Shown: positions 8,437-16,474 of the stretch, piece by piece | Layout: every line of letters starts with the position of its first letter | Numbering within the stretch: position 1 is the first letter of the stretch | Source of the DNA: Sinorhizobium sp. BG8 | GTDB lineage: Bacteria > Pseudomonadota > Alphaproteobacteria > Rhizobiales > Rhizobiaceae | Direction: 5' to 3' | Assembly (NCBI RefSeq): GCF_016864555.1 | Contig: NZ_CP044012.1 | Span: forward strand, 554,501-618,500 | DNA: 64,000 bases | Notes under the pieces: generated by a model | Database searches by the model: none | What the model saw: the letters and a program-made list of their open reading frames with translations, nothing else | Told to the model about the DNA's origin: nothing | Translations under genes and position numbers: made by a program

Positions 8437-9459
8437 CTAGTCCTGCTTGCCGCCAAATGGAAAAATCGTCTTCCAATCGTTCTTCATGTCAACGACGGTC
8501 CAGCCACTTTCGTTGGCAAGGTCGAGTGCCTTTTCGAGGCGCCCGATCGAAGAATTGCGATCATACGCCCATTCGCGCACATCATCCGTGTGGTGGACGA
8601 TCAGCCCGAACCGGCGTCCCTCTCCGCGGGTTGCGTATTCGAGCATCTCGAAATCTCCGTCGGAGTTTCCGAAGGCGGCAATGGGGCGGCGGCCGATGTG
8701 CTGGTGAATGCCCACGGGCTTGCCGGGTCCATCGTCGATGAAATTTATTTCCGGCAGGCGCATGAGTATCGGCACTCCGTCACGCACCATGAACTTGGTC
8801 TCGCCACTGCTGCCGACAACCTGCTCCGGCGGGACACCATAGACCTTGTCTGCCCACGGGCGCATGAAATCGATACCCCCGCCTGAAACGATATAGGTTC
8901 TGAAGCCGGAAGCGCGCATATAGGCAAGCAGCTCCAGCATCGGTGTGTAGACCATCTCCGTAAAAGGTCGGTTGGTCACCGGATGCTTGGCTGTAGCCAG
9001 CCAATCGAGGACGATCTTGTCGAAATCGTCGGCGCTCATGCCCGAATGCGTCTCCATCACGAGCTTCATGATGGCCGGTTCACCCCCCGACAGCGCACCC
9101 TTGACGTCCCCTTTGAGCAGCGAGGCGAACGGCTCCTCGGTCTGCCATTCGGGATGCAGCGGGACCAGCGCCTTGACACGGTCGATAGCGAACAGGAGCT
9201 GGAAATACATGGGTTGCTCCGCCCACAGCGTCCCATCGTTGTCGAATACGGCAATCCGTTCCTCCTCGGGAACGAAATCGGCAGACCCCTCCTTCGTTAC
9301 GCTTCCCACGAAATCAAGAATCGCCTTCTTACTGGCCGTTTCGTTCCAGGACGGCAAAGGGTCCGGGTCATCCGCCAGCGCAACTGGGGCTACCGCAGAT
9401 GTGGCAAGCAACGATACGGCCGACAACTTCAGCATTATGCGTCTCGAGATTTCGAACAT
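8437..9459 (-). CDS. Exported HAD-family phosphatase, 340 aa
   Basis: The N-terminus after the ATG at 9459 is a signal peptide (basic RRIM, then LKLSAVSLLATSAVAPVALA before Asp), so the enzyme is probably periplasmic. HAD motifs are clear: motif I FDNDGTLW with the nucleophile and acid/base aspartates, motif II TYIVSGGG, and motif IV FGNSDGDFEML. A mixed alpha-helical cap lies between I and II, as in phosphoserine-phosphatase-like members. The start is supported by GGGAGAAGG just upstream; a longer frame reaching 9651 lacks the signal-peptide logic. The substrate cannot be named. The neighbour upstream is separated by a terminator, so it is probably transcribed alone. Confidence 0.85.
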   Translation of the reverse strand: MFEISRRIMLKLSAVSLLATSAVAPVALADDPDPLPSWNETASKKAILDFVGSVTKEGSADFVPEEERIAVFDNDGTLWAEQPMYFQLLFAIDRVKALVPLHPEWQTEEPFASLLKGDVKGALSGGEPAIMKLVMETHSGMSADDFDKIVLDWLATAKHPVTNRPFTEMVYTPMLELLAYMRASGFRTYIVSGGGIDFMRPWADKVYGVPPEQVVGSSGETKFMVRDGVPILMRLPEINFIDDGPGKPVGIHQHIGRRPIAAFGNSDGDFEMLEYATRGEGRRFGLIVHHTDDVREWAYDRNSSIGRLEKALDLANESGWTVVDMKNDWKTIFPFGGKQD

Positions 9460-9531
9460 CGCCTTCTCCCAGCCTTTACTTTCGCACCATGCAATGTTTG
9501 ACAGTATAACTGAAAACAAAGCCACGTGTGG

Positions 9532-9565
9532 CAAGAAAAGCGGGCGGCCTATTGCGAGCCGCCCG
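9532..9565 (-). terminator. Rho-independent terminator after the DUF2092/small-protein pair
   Basis: On the minus strand CGGGCGGC and GCCGCCCG (9541-9548 and 9558-9565) form a perfect 8-bp GC stem with a 9-base loop. The stem is followed by CTTTTCTT. This is a canonical intrinsic terminator positioned 70 bases after the 70-aa gene and upstream of the HAD phosphatase start. Confidence 0.75.
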
Positions 9566-9634
9566 TCGATCGGTCTATGACCTGGTGCCGGTATTGTTTT
9601 CCCGATTTCTCGGGTCCGGTGCGCCCTTGGGATC

Positions 9635-9847
9635 CTAACAGTAATAGACACCGACGGCGCAGCGCCGCGCGGTGCGTCGTGCCACCCCTGCGACGCTCAC
9701 AGGGGTTAGCGGACGACCCACGCGCGCCTCAGCGGTTCCCACGAAAATATCGACTCCAGGAATCTGGAGTTTCTCTCCCGCTTCCAAAGAGAGCAGCGCG
9801 ACGATGCCGGCAAACAGCGCAATCTTGAATTTTCGTGCCCGGGTCAT
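9635..9847 (-). CDS. Small exported protein, 70 aa, RPLTPVSVAGVARR motif
   Basis: A short protein with a basic N-terminus (MTRARKFK), a hydrophobic segment (IALFAGIVALLSLEAG), an AEA site near residue 40, and the segment VGRPLTPVSVAGVARRTARR ahead of a Cys- and Tyr-containing tail. I have a general recollection of similar small proteins with this motif beside DUF2092 genes in alphaproteobacteria, but their function is unknown. Its ATG overlaps the stop codon of the DUF2092 gene (ATGA at 9844-9847), which argues for translational coupling and a shared role. A probable intrinsic terminator follows. The hydrophobic stretch is weak for a signal peptide because LQIPGVDIFVG intervenes before the AEA, so membrane anchoring is also possible. 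Confidence 0.75.
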   Translation of the reverse strand: MTRARKFKIALFAGIVALLSLEAGEKLQIPGVDIFVGTAEARVGRPLTPVSVAGVARRTARRCAVGVYYC

Positions 9848-10653
9848 TTCTTAGCTCCTGGCTGCAGGTGGTCCGGGAGTTCGTCGATGTCGCCCAACTC
9901 CTTCAGATCAACCTTCTTGGCATTGCTCGCATTCTTGAACGCGAATTCGGTGGCCGTGACTTCGGTACCCGTCTTCCAGTCGCGGATCTGAATGCTGTAT
10001 TGCGGCGCTTCATCGACTTGCTTGGACGTTATCAGATACCTGCACGGATAGGGGCGTTCGCCCTGGGCGATCCAGATCTGCCAGTCGACCTCCTTGTTGC
10101 GGAACGCAAGATGATCGCACTCGACGCCGCCGATCACTCCGCTGCCGAGGTCCTTGACGTCGACCACGTCCCGCATCAGCTCCCCATAGACGTCCGGCAG
10201 GATGAGATCCGCGCCCGGAAGAGGTCGGTGAAGCTTGTTTCTCATTTCGTCGACGAGATGGTCGATCGTACCGGGAACTTCGGCCTGAGCGTAGAGATTG
10301 GCATTCTTGCCGAGCAACGTTACCGTCTTCCCATCGAATACGAGTTCGACATCGGCAAATCCGCCTGTCCGCGCAATGCGGATCTTGTCCGGACGTCCGA
10401 GTTCGACCTTGCCCGAACTTGCCAGCAGCAGCTTCTGGCGATCCTTGGTGACGACCTCAAGCGTTGTATCGAACTCGAATGAAATAGCTTTTTCCGTTGC
10501 GAGGTAGTCAGACATTGCCTTTAGGAGCTGCTTGGCCTCCGCCTCGTCGGCCAACGCGCCGGATGGAGGTCCTGTCACGAAAACCAGTATCAGCGCCGCG
10601 GATGAAAACATGGAAACGACATGTTTTGCGGTCTTCCCAACTAGCGCTCTCAT
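9844..10653 (-). CDS. DUF2092-family predicted periplasmic protein, 269 aa
   Basis: It has an N-terminal signal-like segment (MFSSAALILVFVTGPPSGALA, then DEAEAKQLLKAMSDYLA), followed by a body rich in beta-strand-like alternation: ISFEFDTTLEVVT, KLLLASSGKVELGRPDKIRI, and FDGKTVTLLGKNANLYAQ. The middle GSGVIGGVECDHLAFRNKEVDWQIWI matches the pattern of DUF2092 (PF09865), which is related to LolA/LppX-type lipid-binding folds. The function is unknown; binding of an outer-membrane lipid or ligand is a structural inference. It is co-translated with the 70-aa exported protein downstream. Confidence 0.82.
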   Translation of the reverse strand: MRALVGKTAKHVVSMFSSAALILVFVTGPPSGALADEAEAKQLLKAMSDYLATEKAISFEFDTTLEVVTKDRQKLLLASSGKVELGRPDKIRIARTGGFADVELVFDGKTVTLLGKNANLYAQAEVPGTIDHLVDEMRNKLHRPLPGADLILPDVYGELMRDVVDVKDLGSGVIGGVECDHLAFRNKEVDWQIWIAQGERPYPCRYLITSKQVDEAPQYSIQIRDWKTGTEVTATEFAFKNASNAKKVDLKELGDIDELPDHLQPGAKK

Positions 10654-10848
10654 AGGTAGATGCCTTTCCGGACGGGTGCATGTCTTCGGCCTTGACCCGG
10701 TGCGGACATATATGCGTCACGCACTCGATCGCGCCCCGACATTGTAACGAGGGAAGAACTCTACGCCCTATCCGGCCGGTACGCTCGTAACATCCGGTAG
10801 GATCTGGTATCGGCACCTTGGGCCCCGCCCTGGAACCGCAGGACTGGG

Positions 10849-12684
10849 TTAACGAGGCTGGAGGTCGGATCCGATTGCCGGCACCTCCGAAATGGCAACC
10901 TCACCCTCCGGTACGGGCAGGCCCGCTTTCCGCATCGCATCGACGAGACGTATCTGGTCCCCGGGCCGGACGTTGCGGCTGGCGAGTTCGGCCGTGATGT
11001 TTGCAAGAAACTGCGGGCGCATCTCGACGAACACTGCCCCCTCGCGCGCCGCCTCCCCTGTCATGCCGCGCTCGGCGTAGATGACGGCGGCCACGAGATG
11101 AAAGAACGGGAACTTCTGCAGGTCGGCGAGCTTGATCTCGGTCGCCGCGGCCTCGTAGTCTCCTTGCATATAGTCTGCCAGAGCAAGCATCCCATGGTAG
11201 TAGCCTGCGCCGCCGGGGTTACGGGCAAGCGCGAGGTTCAAAATCTCCGCACCGCGTTTCCATTGGCCGCCCAGAGCGAGGCGCGTTGCGAATTCTCCCA
11301 TGAGTTCCGTATCATTCGGATTGGTCGCAAGCGCCTGCTCGCCGGCTCGAAGGGACTCCTCCAGCTGCTGATTGAAAAACAAAGCCGTCATCAGCGCCTG
11401 GAGGGCACGCGTATTGCCAGGATCGAGCTGCACCGCCCGGCGGGCCGCGCGCAACGCCCGCTCCAGAGGCTTGGGCGAACTGGATCTCACATTGAACTTG
11501 AAGCGGTCCTCGTCGAGGTAGACGATCGACAGCATCGCCCAGGCAGTGGCGTAGGATGGATAGCGCGCGATTGCGCTCTCCAGGCACTCCCGGACCTCCG
11601 CATGCGGCTTCATGCTCAATTCCGCGCGGTAGGCATAGAAGCGCAGCGTGCAGCCATAGGCGTCGATGTCATCAGGCGGAGGATTTGCGGCATCAGCCTG
11701 CGAAATGATACCGTAAGGCTGGGCAACGGCCGTTGCGACCTTGTCCGCCACGTCGGACTGGATAGCGAACAAGCCGCGGGTTTGCAGGTCGTCGTCATAA
11801 ATCTGCGACCACAGAATTGTGCCGGTTTCCGTTTCGAGGAGACGCGCCGTCACCCGCACCCGGCTCCCGGCGACACGAAGCCCGCCGGCGAGCAGATACT
11901 GGGCGCCGAGCTCGCCCCGGACAGTGGCCACGTCGACCTCCGGAACCAGGGACTTGGATGTCTCACGGCCGAACACCGTGAGCTCCTTGAAGCGCGGTAG
12001 CGCCGTCAGCAGTTCCTCGGTCAGTCCTGCGGCATAAAGCCTAGCCTCGGGCCCCTCGCCGAGATCGGCAAAGGGCGCAACCACAAGCGTCGGCCCTTCG
12101 GGAGCGAGCGCATTGCTCCCCCTGAGCGACGCGCCGCTTTCCGGCCGGTCGGCGACCCAGTAGACGAATACGACAGCTGCGGCGGCGACCACGGCCGACC
12201 CCAGCGAAGTCAATAACCTCCTCCATCTCGAAGGGGGCAAGGCCGTTTCTACCGGTGCCGCCGGCAAGGCGGGCGCGGCCTCATGGGGTTCAGTGGCCAC
12301 CGGGTCGTTCCAGGCGAAGGACGGCACATAGCCACCCTTGGGGATCTCGATCCAAACCGGATCGTTCTGACCGGCAACAAGGTAGTAGCGCTCCAAGGCC
12401 CGCCGCAGCCGGCCGGCCTCGATCCGTACGACGGGGTCGTCCTGGGTAAATCCCTGGTCCCGTTTGAACACCTCGATGGCGACGGAATAGCCCTTGATCC
12501 GCTGTGCGCGGCCGGCGAGCGTCTCCTCGATCACATAACTCAGGAACGCTGATCCACGGCCGACTGCGGGAAACTCCGGACTGGTGACGATACGCTCCAG
12601 TTGGGCACGTATGTCATCCGGGGTGGGCGGCGATACCGCCAAATGGCGGCCCAGATCACGCTCCGCTGACATTGAGGTCCGCAT
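10849..12684 (-). CDS. Membrane protein with winged-helix-like N-domain, TolB-like domain and TPR repeats, 611 aa
   Basis: Domain order read from sequence: an N-terminal region (about 1-125) ending WIEIPKGGYVPSFAW, typical of the winged-helix-like module at the start of many rhizobial adenylate-cyclase-associated proteins; one transmembrane helix (about 150-172, LLTSLGSAVVAAAAVVFVYWVA); a TolB/FlgO-like domain (LVVAPFADLGEGPEARLYAAGLTEEL through GAQYLLAGGLRVAGSRVRVTARLLETETGTILWSQIYD); and C-terminal TPR-type repeats with AVQLDPGNTRALQALMTALF. No cyclase catalytic domain is present. The ATG at 12684 has GTGAGGAG upstream. It probably senses or scaffolds an envelope signal; the function is unassigned. 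Gaps of roughly 195 bases downstream and 419 bases upstream suggest single-gene transcription. Confidence 0.8.
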   Translation of the reverse strand: MRTSMSAERDLGRHLAVSPPTPDDIRAQLERIVTSPEFPAVGRGSAFLSYVIEETLAGRAQRIKGYSVAIEVFKRDQGFTQDDPVVRIEAGRLRRALERYYLVAGQNDPVWIEIPKGGYVPSFAWNDPVATEPHEAAPALPAAPVETALPPSRWRRLLTSLGSAVVAAAAVVFVYWVADRPESGASLRGSNALAPEGPTLVVAPFADLGEGPEARLYAAGLTEELLTALPRFKELTVFGRETSKSLVPEVDVATVRGELGAQYLLAGGLRVAGSRVRVTARLLETETGTILWSQIYDDDLQTRGLFAIQSDVADKVATAVAQPYGIISQADAANPPPDDIDAYGCTLRFYAYRAELSMKPHAEVRECLESAIARYPSYATAWAMLSIVYLDEDRFKFNVRSSSPKPLERALRAARRAVQLDPGNTRALQALMTALFFNQQLEESLRAGEQALATNPNDTELMGEFATRLALGGQWKRGAEILNLALARNPGGAGYYHGMLALADYMQGDYEAAATEIKLADLQKFPFFHLVAAVIYAERGMTGEAAREGAVFVEMRPQFLANITAELASRNVRPGDQIRLVDAMRKAGLPVPEGEVAISEVPAIGSDLQPR

Positions 12685-12951
12685 GCGTGCTCCTCACCTG
12701 CCACTCATGGCACACGTTCTCAGCGGTTTTTTGTTAGAACTTGCTTTTATAGGCTACCCTACGATCACCGTCCGGTCCATGATCATCTGGCGTTCGCAAG
12801 CTCCAACCATTGGCACGAGATGGCGAGCTCTCTATCCATGATCGACGCACAGCCGAATAACTAAACCACTGCGAGTAGCCTGCTCAAAACGGGATGGCAT
12901 ACCCGCTCCAGAATTCGATTGGTCGGGGAGAGCATCTGAAATAAATTTTTC

Positions 12952-12975
12952 GATTTAAATTCATTAATTTAAATC
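12952..12975. repeat. Perfect 10-bp AT-rich inverted repeat in the 12685-13103 gap
   Basis: GATTTAAATT (12952-12961) and AATTTAAATC (12966-12975) are exact inverted copies separated by CATT. They lie in an unusually AT-rich patch (about 12938-13000) in otherwise GC-rich DNA. I see no gene in the 419-base gap. It could be an operator for the TolB-like/TPR gene promoter, a cruciform, or a protein-binding site. Confidence 0.5.
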
Positions 12976-13044
12976 AGTTAAATAAATCAATACAAGAAGA
13001 CACCAAAGTAAAATGACTTCAATCCTTCCGGAGCCGTGCACTGA

Positions 13045-13078
13045 AAAGGCCTGAGCGGATACAGCGCATCCGGCCAAA
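13045..13078 (-). terminator. Possible terminator after the lactate-dehydrogenase-like gene
   Basis: On the minus strand GGCCGGAT ... ATCC ... GGCC TTTT can fold as a bulged stem followed by a short T-run, 26 bases beyond the FMN dehydrogenase stop codon. The stem is imperfect, so this is a weak call at the end of a long operon. Confidence 0.35.
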
Positions 13079-13103
13079 ACGTTCCATCGGAGGAATGGCC
13101 GGC

Positions 13104-14249
13104 CTAGGCCTCGTATACGGCCTGGCTGCCAAGCGCCTTCAATTCTTCAATCGACGACACCCCCATGAGCGCCAGACCGATGCCGATTTCCTGGGTCAGG
13201 ATGGCGATCACCTCTTCGACCCCTCTGCGGCCCGCAGCCGCGAGGCCATAGGTGTACGCGCGACCGAGCATTACGCCATCGGCACCAAGTCCGATCGCCT
13301 TGATGATATCCGTCCCACGACGGATCCCGCTGTCGATCATCAGGCAGAAATCCGGACCGACGGCGGCGCGGATCGCTGGAAGGGCGCGGATCGTACTGAG
13401 CGCGCCGTCCAGCTGCCGGCCGCCATGGTTCGAGATGACGACGGCGTCCGCTCCGACCGCTTTTGCCTTTTTCGCATCCTCGGGCGCGAGGACACCCTTG
13501 ATCACCAGCTTGCCCCGCCACCTGCCGCGCAGCCATTCGATGTCCTTCCAGGACAGCGTCTTGTCGATGCGCCGGGAGAGGTTTGCAGCCTGTTCCAGCG
13601 CGCCACGACCGAAGTCCGGTCGGTGCTCGACGGCACGCACAGAAGGCGTTCCGCGATGCGCGATGTCGAGAAGCCATCTCGGCTTGCGTGCAAGGCTTAA
13701 AAACAGCTTCGGCGTGACGCGCGTCAGGGAGCGAAATCCGTTCCGGACGTCACGCTCGCGAATTGCGGTGATGGCCGTGTCCACCGTCACGAAGATCGTA
13801 TCAACCCCGGCGGCCTCCGCGGCGTCCAGCAGTTCCTCGCACATCGATCGATCTTCGAGCACGTAGAGCTGGAAATGCAGGGGGCCGTCCGTCGTCTGGC
13901 GGACGTCGGCGAGGGAAGCGATGGAAAAGGTCGAGAGGCAGAATGGGATGCCGGCAGCGTGGGCGGCCTGTGCCGCCTGCTGTTCTCCCCTGCCCGCATA
14001 GAGCCCTAGGAATCCGACCGGTCCCAGCATGAACGGCAGAGGATGGCGCTCGCCCAGAAAGCTCGTTGCCAGATCACGTTCCTTCGGCTCGACCAGTACG
14101 TTCTGCCGGAGCTTGAACCCGCCGAAATCCGCCCGGTTGGCGCGCATCGTCTCCTCCTCGAAGCTCCCCCCGTCGATGTAATCGAAGAAGATCTTCGGCA
14201 GGCGCCGCCGCGCGCGCTCGCGATAGTCGTTGACGTTGACCAGGGTCAT
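13104..14249 (-). CDS. FMN-dependent alpha-hydroxy-acid dehydrogenase (L-lactate dehydrogenase-like), 381 aa
   Basis: A flavin enzyme that oxidises an L-2-hydroxy acid to the 2-oxo acid. Family marks are clear: FFDYIDGGSFEEETMRANR, QLYVLEDRS, the active-site SNHGGRQLDGALST with catalytic His and Arg, and the FMN-phosphate region DSGIRRGTDIIKAIGLGADGVMLGRAY. The length fits LldD/glycolate-oxidase relatives. I use the ATG at 14249 (MTLVNVNDYRERA), 4 bases after the upstream stop codon. It is the last gene of the 13-23 kb catabolic operon, so the substrate is probably the hydroxy acid produced or imported by this pathway and need not be lactate. Imidazole-lactate or sulfolactate would be candidates; both are inference. 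Confidence 0.9.
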   Translation of the reverse strand: MTLVNVNDYRERARRRLPKIFFDYIDGGSFEEETMRANRADFGGFKLRQNVLVEPKERDLATSFLGERHPLPFMLGPVGFLGLYAGRGEQQAAQAAHAAGIPFCLSTFSIASLADVRQTTDGPLHFQLYVLEDRSMCEELLDAAEAAGVDTIFVTVDTAITAIRERDVRNGFRSLTRVTPKLFLSLARKPRWLLDIAHRGTPSVRAVEHRPDFGRGALEQAANLSRRIDKTLSWKDIEWLRGRWRGKLVIKGVLAPEDAKKAKAVGADAVVISNHGGRQLDGALSTIRALPAIRAAVGPDFCLMIDSGIRRGTDIIKAIGLGADGVMLGRAYTYGLAAAGRRGVEEVIAILTQEIGIGLALMGVSSIEELKALGSQAVYEA

Positions 14250-14253
14250 CGCA

Positions 14254-15546
14254 TCAGACCCTTTCCGGATCGATTGCGTCGAGGAAGCGGGAGACGAAGT
14301 CTTCGCCATCGACCGGCTCGCTTCCGGCCATCACTGCCATCGAAAAGCCGATGAGCGAGGAGACCGGATTGTGGGTGGTCGCCCCGGCGCGAAGGTTCAT
14401 CACCAGCGTCGGGCAGAGGAATAGCCCGAGCCGGACGACGTTCCGCCAGTCGGCGGGCAGCAAGCCCGCCTGCTTCAGTTTCAAGAGAAGCGGACGCCAG
14501 ATCTTCTCCGCCTTCACGTGCAGCAGATCCATCCTGACGTCGCTCGGCGCCCAGGACGTGGTGATATCGAGCGTGCCGTCCGCGTAGTGCGCACTCGCCA
14601 CGAAGAGTTGCGCTGCCTCAGCGGGATCGTAGAGCCACAGGGGATGAGCAAAGATATTGTGGAAGGTCGTCTTCACTTCCGCGAGCAACGTCGGAATGTG
14701 CTCGCCTGCAAAGGCGGGATCGAAGAACGACAGCGACGCTTCCTGTCCAACTTCCTGGTACCAGACATTGGCATTGTGCGCGTCCCCGTGCGCCGTGACG
14801 CCGCCTGCATCTGCCAGGCGGAAGGGGTTGAGCCGCTCGAACGCTGCATCGAAAAGCTCGCCTACGCTCTTTTCATAGCGGACGCCGTTTACCACGAAAC
14901 GGGCCGACGAGAACTGCTCCCAACCGAGCGTGACGCCGGGGAAAGCGAATTCCTGTCCGACATAGAAGCGGCCCAGTCGCCCGCCGGGATAGGAACCCGT
15001 CGCGGGTTCGATCAGTCGCTCGTAGAACAGACGATGGATCGGCTCTGCAGACACCTGCTCCACCGTGACCGGATGCAGCGTTTCGAGATAGACGGAAAGC
15101 ACCGCCTCGGACAGCTTTGCCTCCGCGGAAGCCGCCAGCGAAGCCTTTACGGGGTTCGGAGCGAGGTCGAGTGCGCGCAGCACATCGGAAAACCGCGGAT
15201 CCGTCCGGCGCTTGTAGACGAGGATCTGTTCGCCCGGCAGCACGGACATCAGGACCGGCTGGTCCACGGGCAGGCCGGCACGTGCGAGGATGTCGGCACG
15301 GTAGTATTCGCCGCTCATCGCTTCCTCGCCCTCCTCCTGGTGGAACTTGAAGAAGAACTGCCCATCGGCGGTATCGAAGAAGCCATTCAGCGAATTCAGG
15401 CTGTACTGGTCGTGATTGATCGCCAGGTGTACCGGCTCAACCTTGAAGAGGTCGCGCAACAGTTCAGCGAGCAGTTTCTCCGCATCACCGTTCCTGGCCT
15501 TTGCGAGCCTTCTGATTTCTGCGGTTCTGCTTTCGGGCTGCGTCAT
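14254..15546 (-). CDS. APH-fold phosphotransferase (kinase) of unknown substrate, 430 aa
   Basis: The protein carries the aminoglycoside/choline-kinase catalytic signature HGDAHNANVW followed by SFFDPAFAG, matching the HGDxHxxN ... D-P (Brenner and DFG-like) motifs. The N-lobe has FFFKFHQEEGEEAMSGEYYRADILARAGLPV, where Lys and the Glu of the following helix would bind ATP. It is longer than typical small-molecule kinases of the fold, with extra C-terminal helices. Relatives phosphorylate hydroxylysine, methylthioribose, choline or homoserine. Its place between a HutC-like regulator and an FMN dehydrogenase suggests it phosphorylates a pathway intermediate bearing a hydroxyl group. No specific substrate can be read from sequence. 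Confidence 0.72.
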   Translation of the reverse strand: MTQPESRTAEIRRLAKARNGDAEKLLAELLRDLFKVEPVHLAINHDQYSLNSLNGFFDTADGQFFFKFHQEEGEEAMSGEYYRADILARAGLPVDQPVLMSVLPGEQILVYKRRTDPRFSDVLRALDLAPNPVKASLAASAEAKLSEAVLSVYLETLHPVTVEQVSAEPIHRLFYERLIEPATGSYPGGRLGRFYVGQEFAFPGVTLGWEQFSSARFVVNGVRYEKSVGELFDAAFERLNPFRLADAGGVTAHGDAHNANVWYQEVGQEASLSFFDPAFAGEHIPTLLAEVKTTFHNIFAHPLWLYDPAEAAQLFVASAHYADGTLDITTSWAPSDVRMDLLHVKAEKIWRPLLLKLKQAGLLPADWRNVVRLGLFLCPTLVMNLRAGATTHNPVSSLIGFSMAVMAGSEPVDGEDFVSRFLDAIDPERV

Positions 15547-15600
15547 GACAAGAAGCTCCAGGCATTCCAGGTGTGTTCGAAGAGTTTCACGACAGCAGGG

Positions 15601-16332
15601 TCACTTGCTGGCGTGGAGATATCGGCTGCCCAGCGAGTAGCGGCTGCCAACGTATGTCAGAGTGTTGACGGTGGCGACCACAGGACCTGTCCATGTCTTG
15701 CGGTGAAGGACGAGGCAGCTGTCGGTCGGTCGGATATGGAGGAGACGCGCGTTCTCATCTCCGGCCGGGACCGCACTGATGAGATGCTCGACTTCCGTCA
15801 ACGGTGTCGAATGCTGCAGATAGTCGTACGTCGCCGAAGAGGTGAAATCCTGGCTGATATAGTCGGAGACGAGGTCCGGATTGACGTATCGCTCCTCCAG
15901 TTGAACCGGGAGATCGTTTTCGAAATGTATCACCACCGAGTGGTCGACCGGCTTCGATGTCGGAAATTCGAAGGCGAGCAGGAGCTCTGGTTCCGGGTGC
16001 TCGATCCTCTCCAGAACGACCACCTGCGCACGATGCTTGCTGCCGCGCGCTCTGATCTCATTGATGATGTTGCTGATTTCGATGAGCGTGGACTGCGGTT
16101 TCGGTGGAGCCACGAAGGTACCGACGCCCTGGATGCGGCGCAGGTGCCCCTCCGAGGTCAGCTCCCTCAGCGCGCGATGCACGGTCATGCGCGAGACACC
16201 CAGCGTCGAAACGAGTTCGTGCTCCGAGGGCAGACGGGCATTGCGCGCCCACTTGCCGCTGCCGATATTGCCGAGGACGAAGTCCTTGACCTTCTCGTAG
16301 AGAGGAGATGCGGAGTCCGAGAGTGTGTCCAT
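15601..16332 (-). CDS. GntR-family regulator of the HutC type (UTRA domain), 243 aa
   Basis: The N-terminal winged helix (residues about 10-75) reads KDFVLGNIGSGKWARNARLP and SEHELVSTLGVSRMTVHRAL followed by RIQGVGTFVAPPKPQS. The C-terminal UTRA effector domain includes SVVIHFENDLPVQLEERYVN, PLTEVEHLISAVPAGDENARLL and CLVLHRKTWTGPVV. These segments are very like canonical histidine-utilisation repressors, whose inducer is urocanate. A second HutC is encoded at 25236-25964, so this is a paralogue dedicated to the present cluster, perhaps with a related imidazole or polyamine inducer. GGAGG precedes the ATG. Likely targets are the operators at 23059 and 24034. Confidence 0.88.
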   Translation of the reverse strand: MDTLSDSASPLYEKVKDFVLGNIGSGKWARNARLPSEHELVSTLGVSRMTVHRALRELTSEGHLRRIQGVGTFVAPPKPQSTLIEISNIINEIRARGSKHRAQVVVLERIEHPEPELLLAFEFPTSKPVDHSVVIHFENDLPVQLEERYVNPDLVSDYISQDFTSSATYDYLQHSTPLTEVEHLISAVPAGDENARLLHIRPTDSCLVLHRKTWTGPVVATVNTLTYVGSRYSLGSRYLHASK

Positions 16333-16378
16333 GCTGCGTGCCTCCAGCGCATGCCCCGAAATCCGACCCGATTTTCGG

Positions 16379-16391
16379 GCGCATCATGCGC
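16379..16391. promoter_or_regulatory. 13-base palindrome upstream of the HutC-like regulator
   Basis: GCGCATCATGCGC is a perfect palindrome around a central C. It lies 47 bases before the regulator start codon and beside a CCCGAAA/TTTCGGG inverted pair (about 16355-16379). It may be an autoregulatory operator or part of a processing hairpin inside the operon. The evidence is symmetry only. Confidence 0.35.
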
Positions 16392-16474
16392 AATTCAGAA
16401 AGTTCCGCACCGCATACAGATCCGCTCGGGGCGGTGCCGCGGTGCCGGTCGTTGCTCCGGAAAACCGGCTTCGT

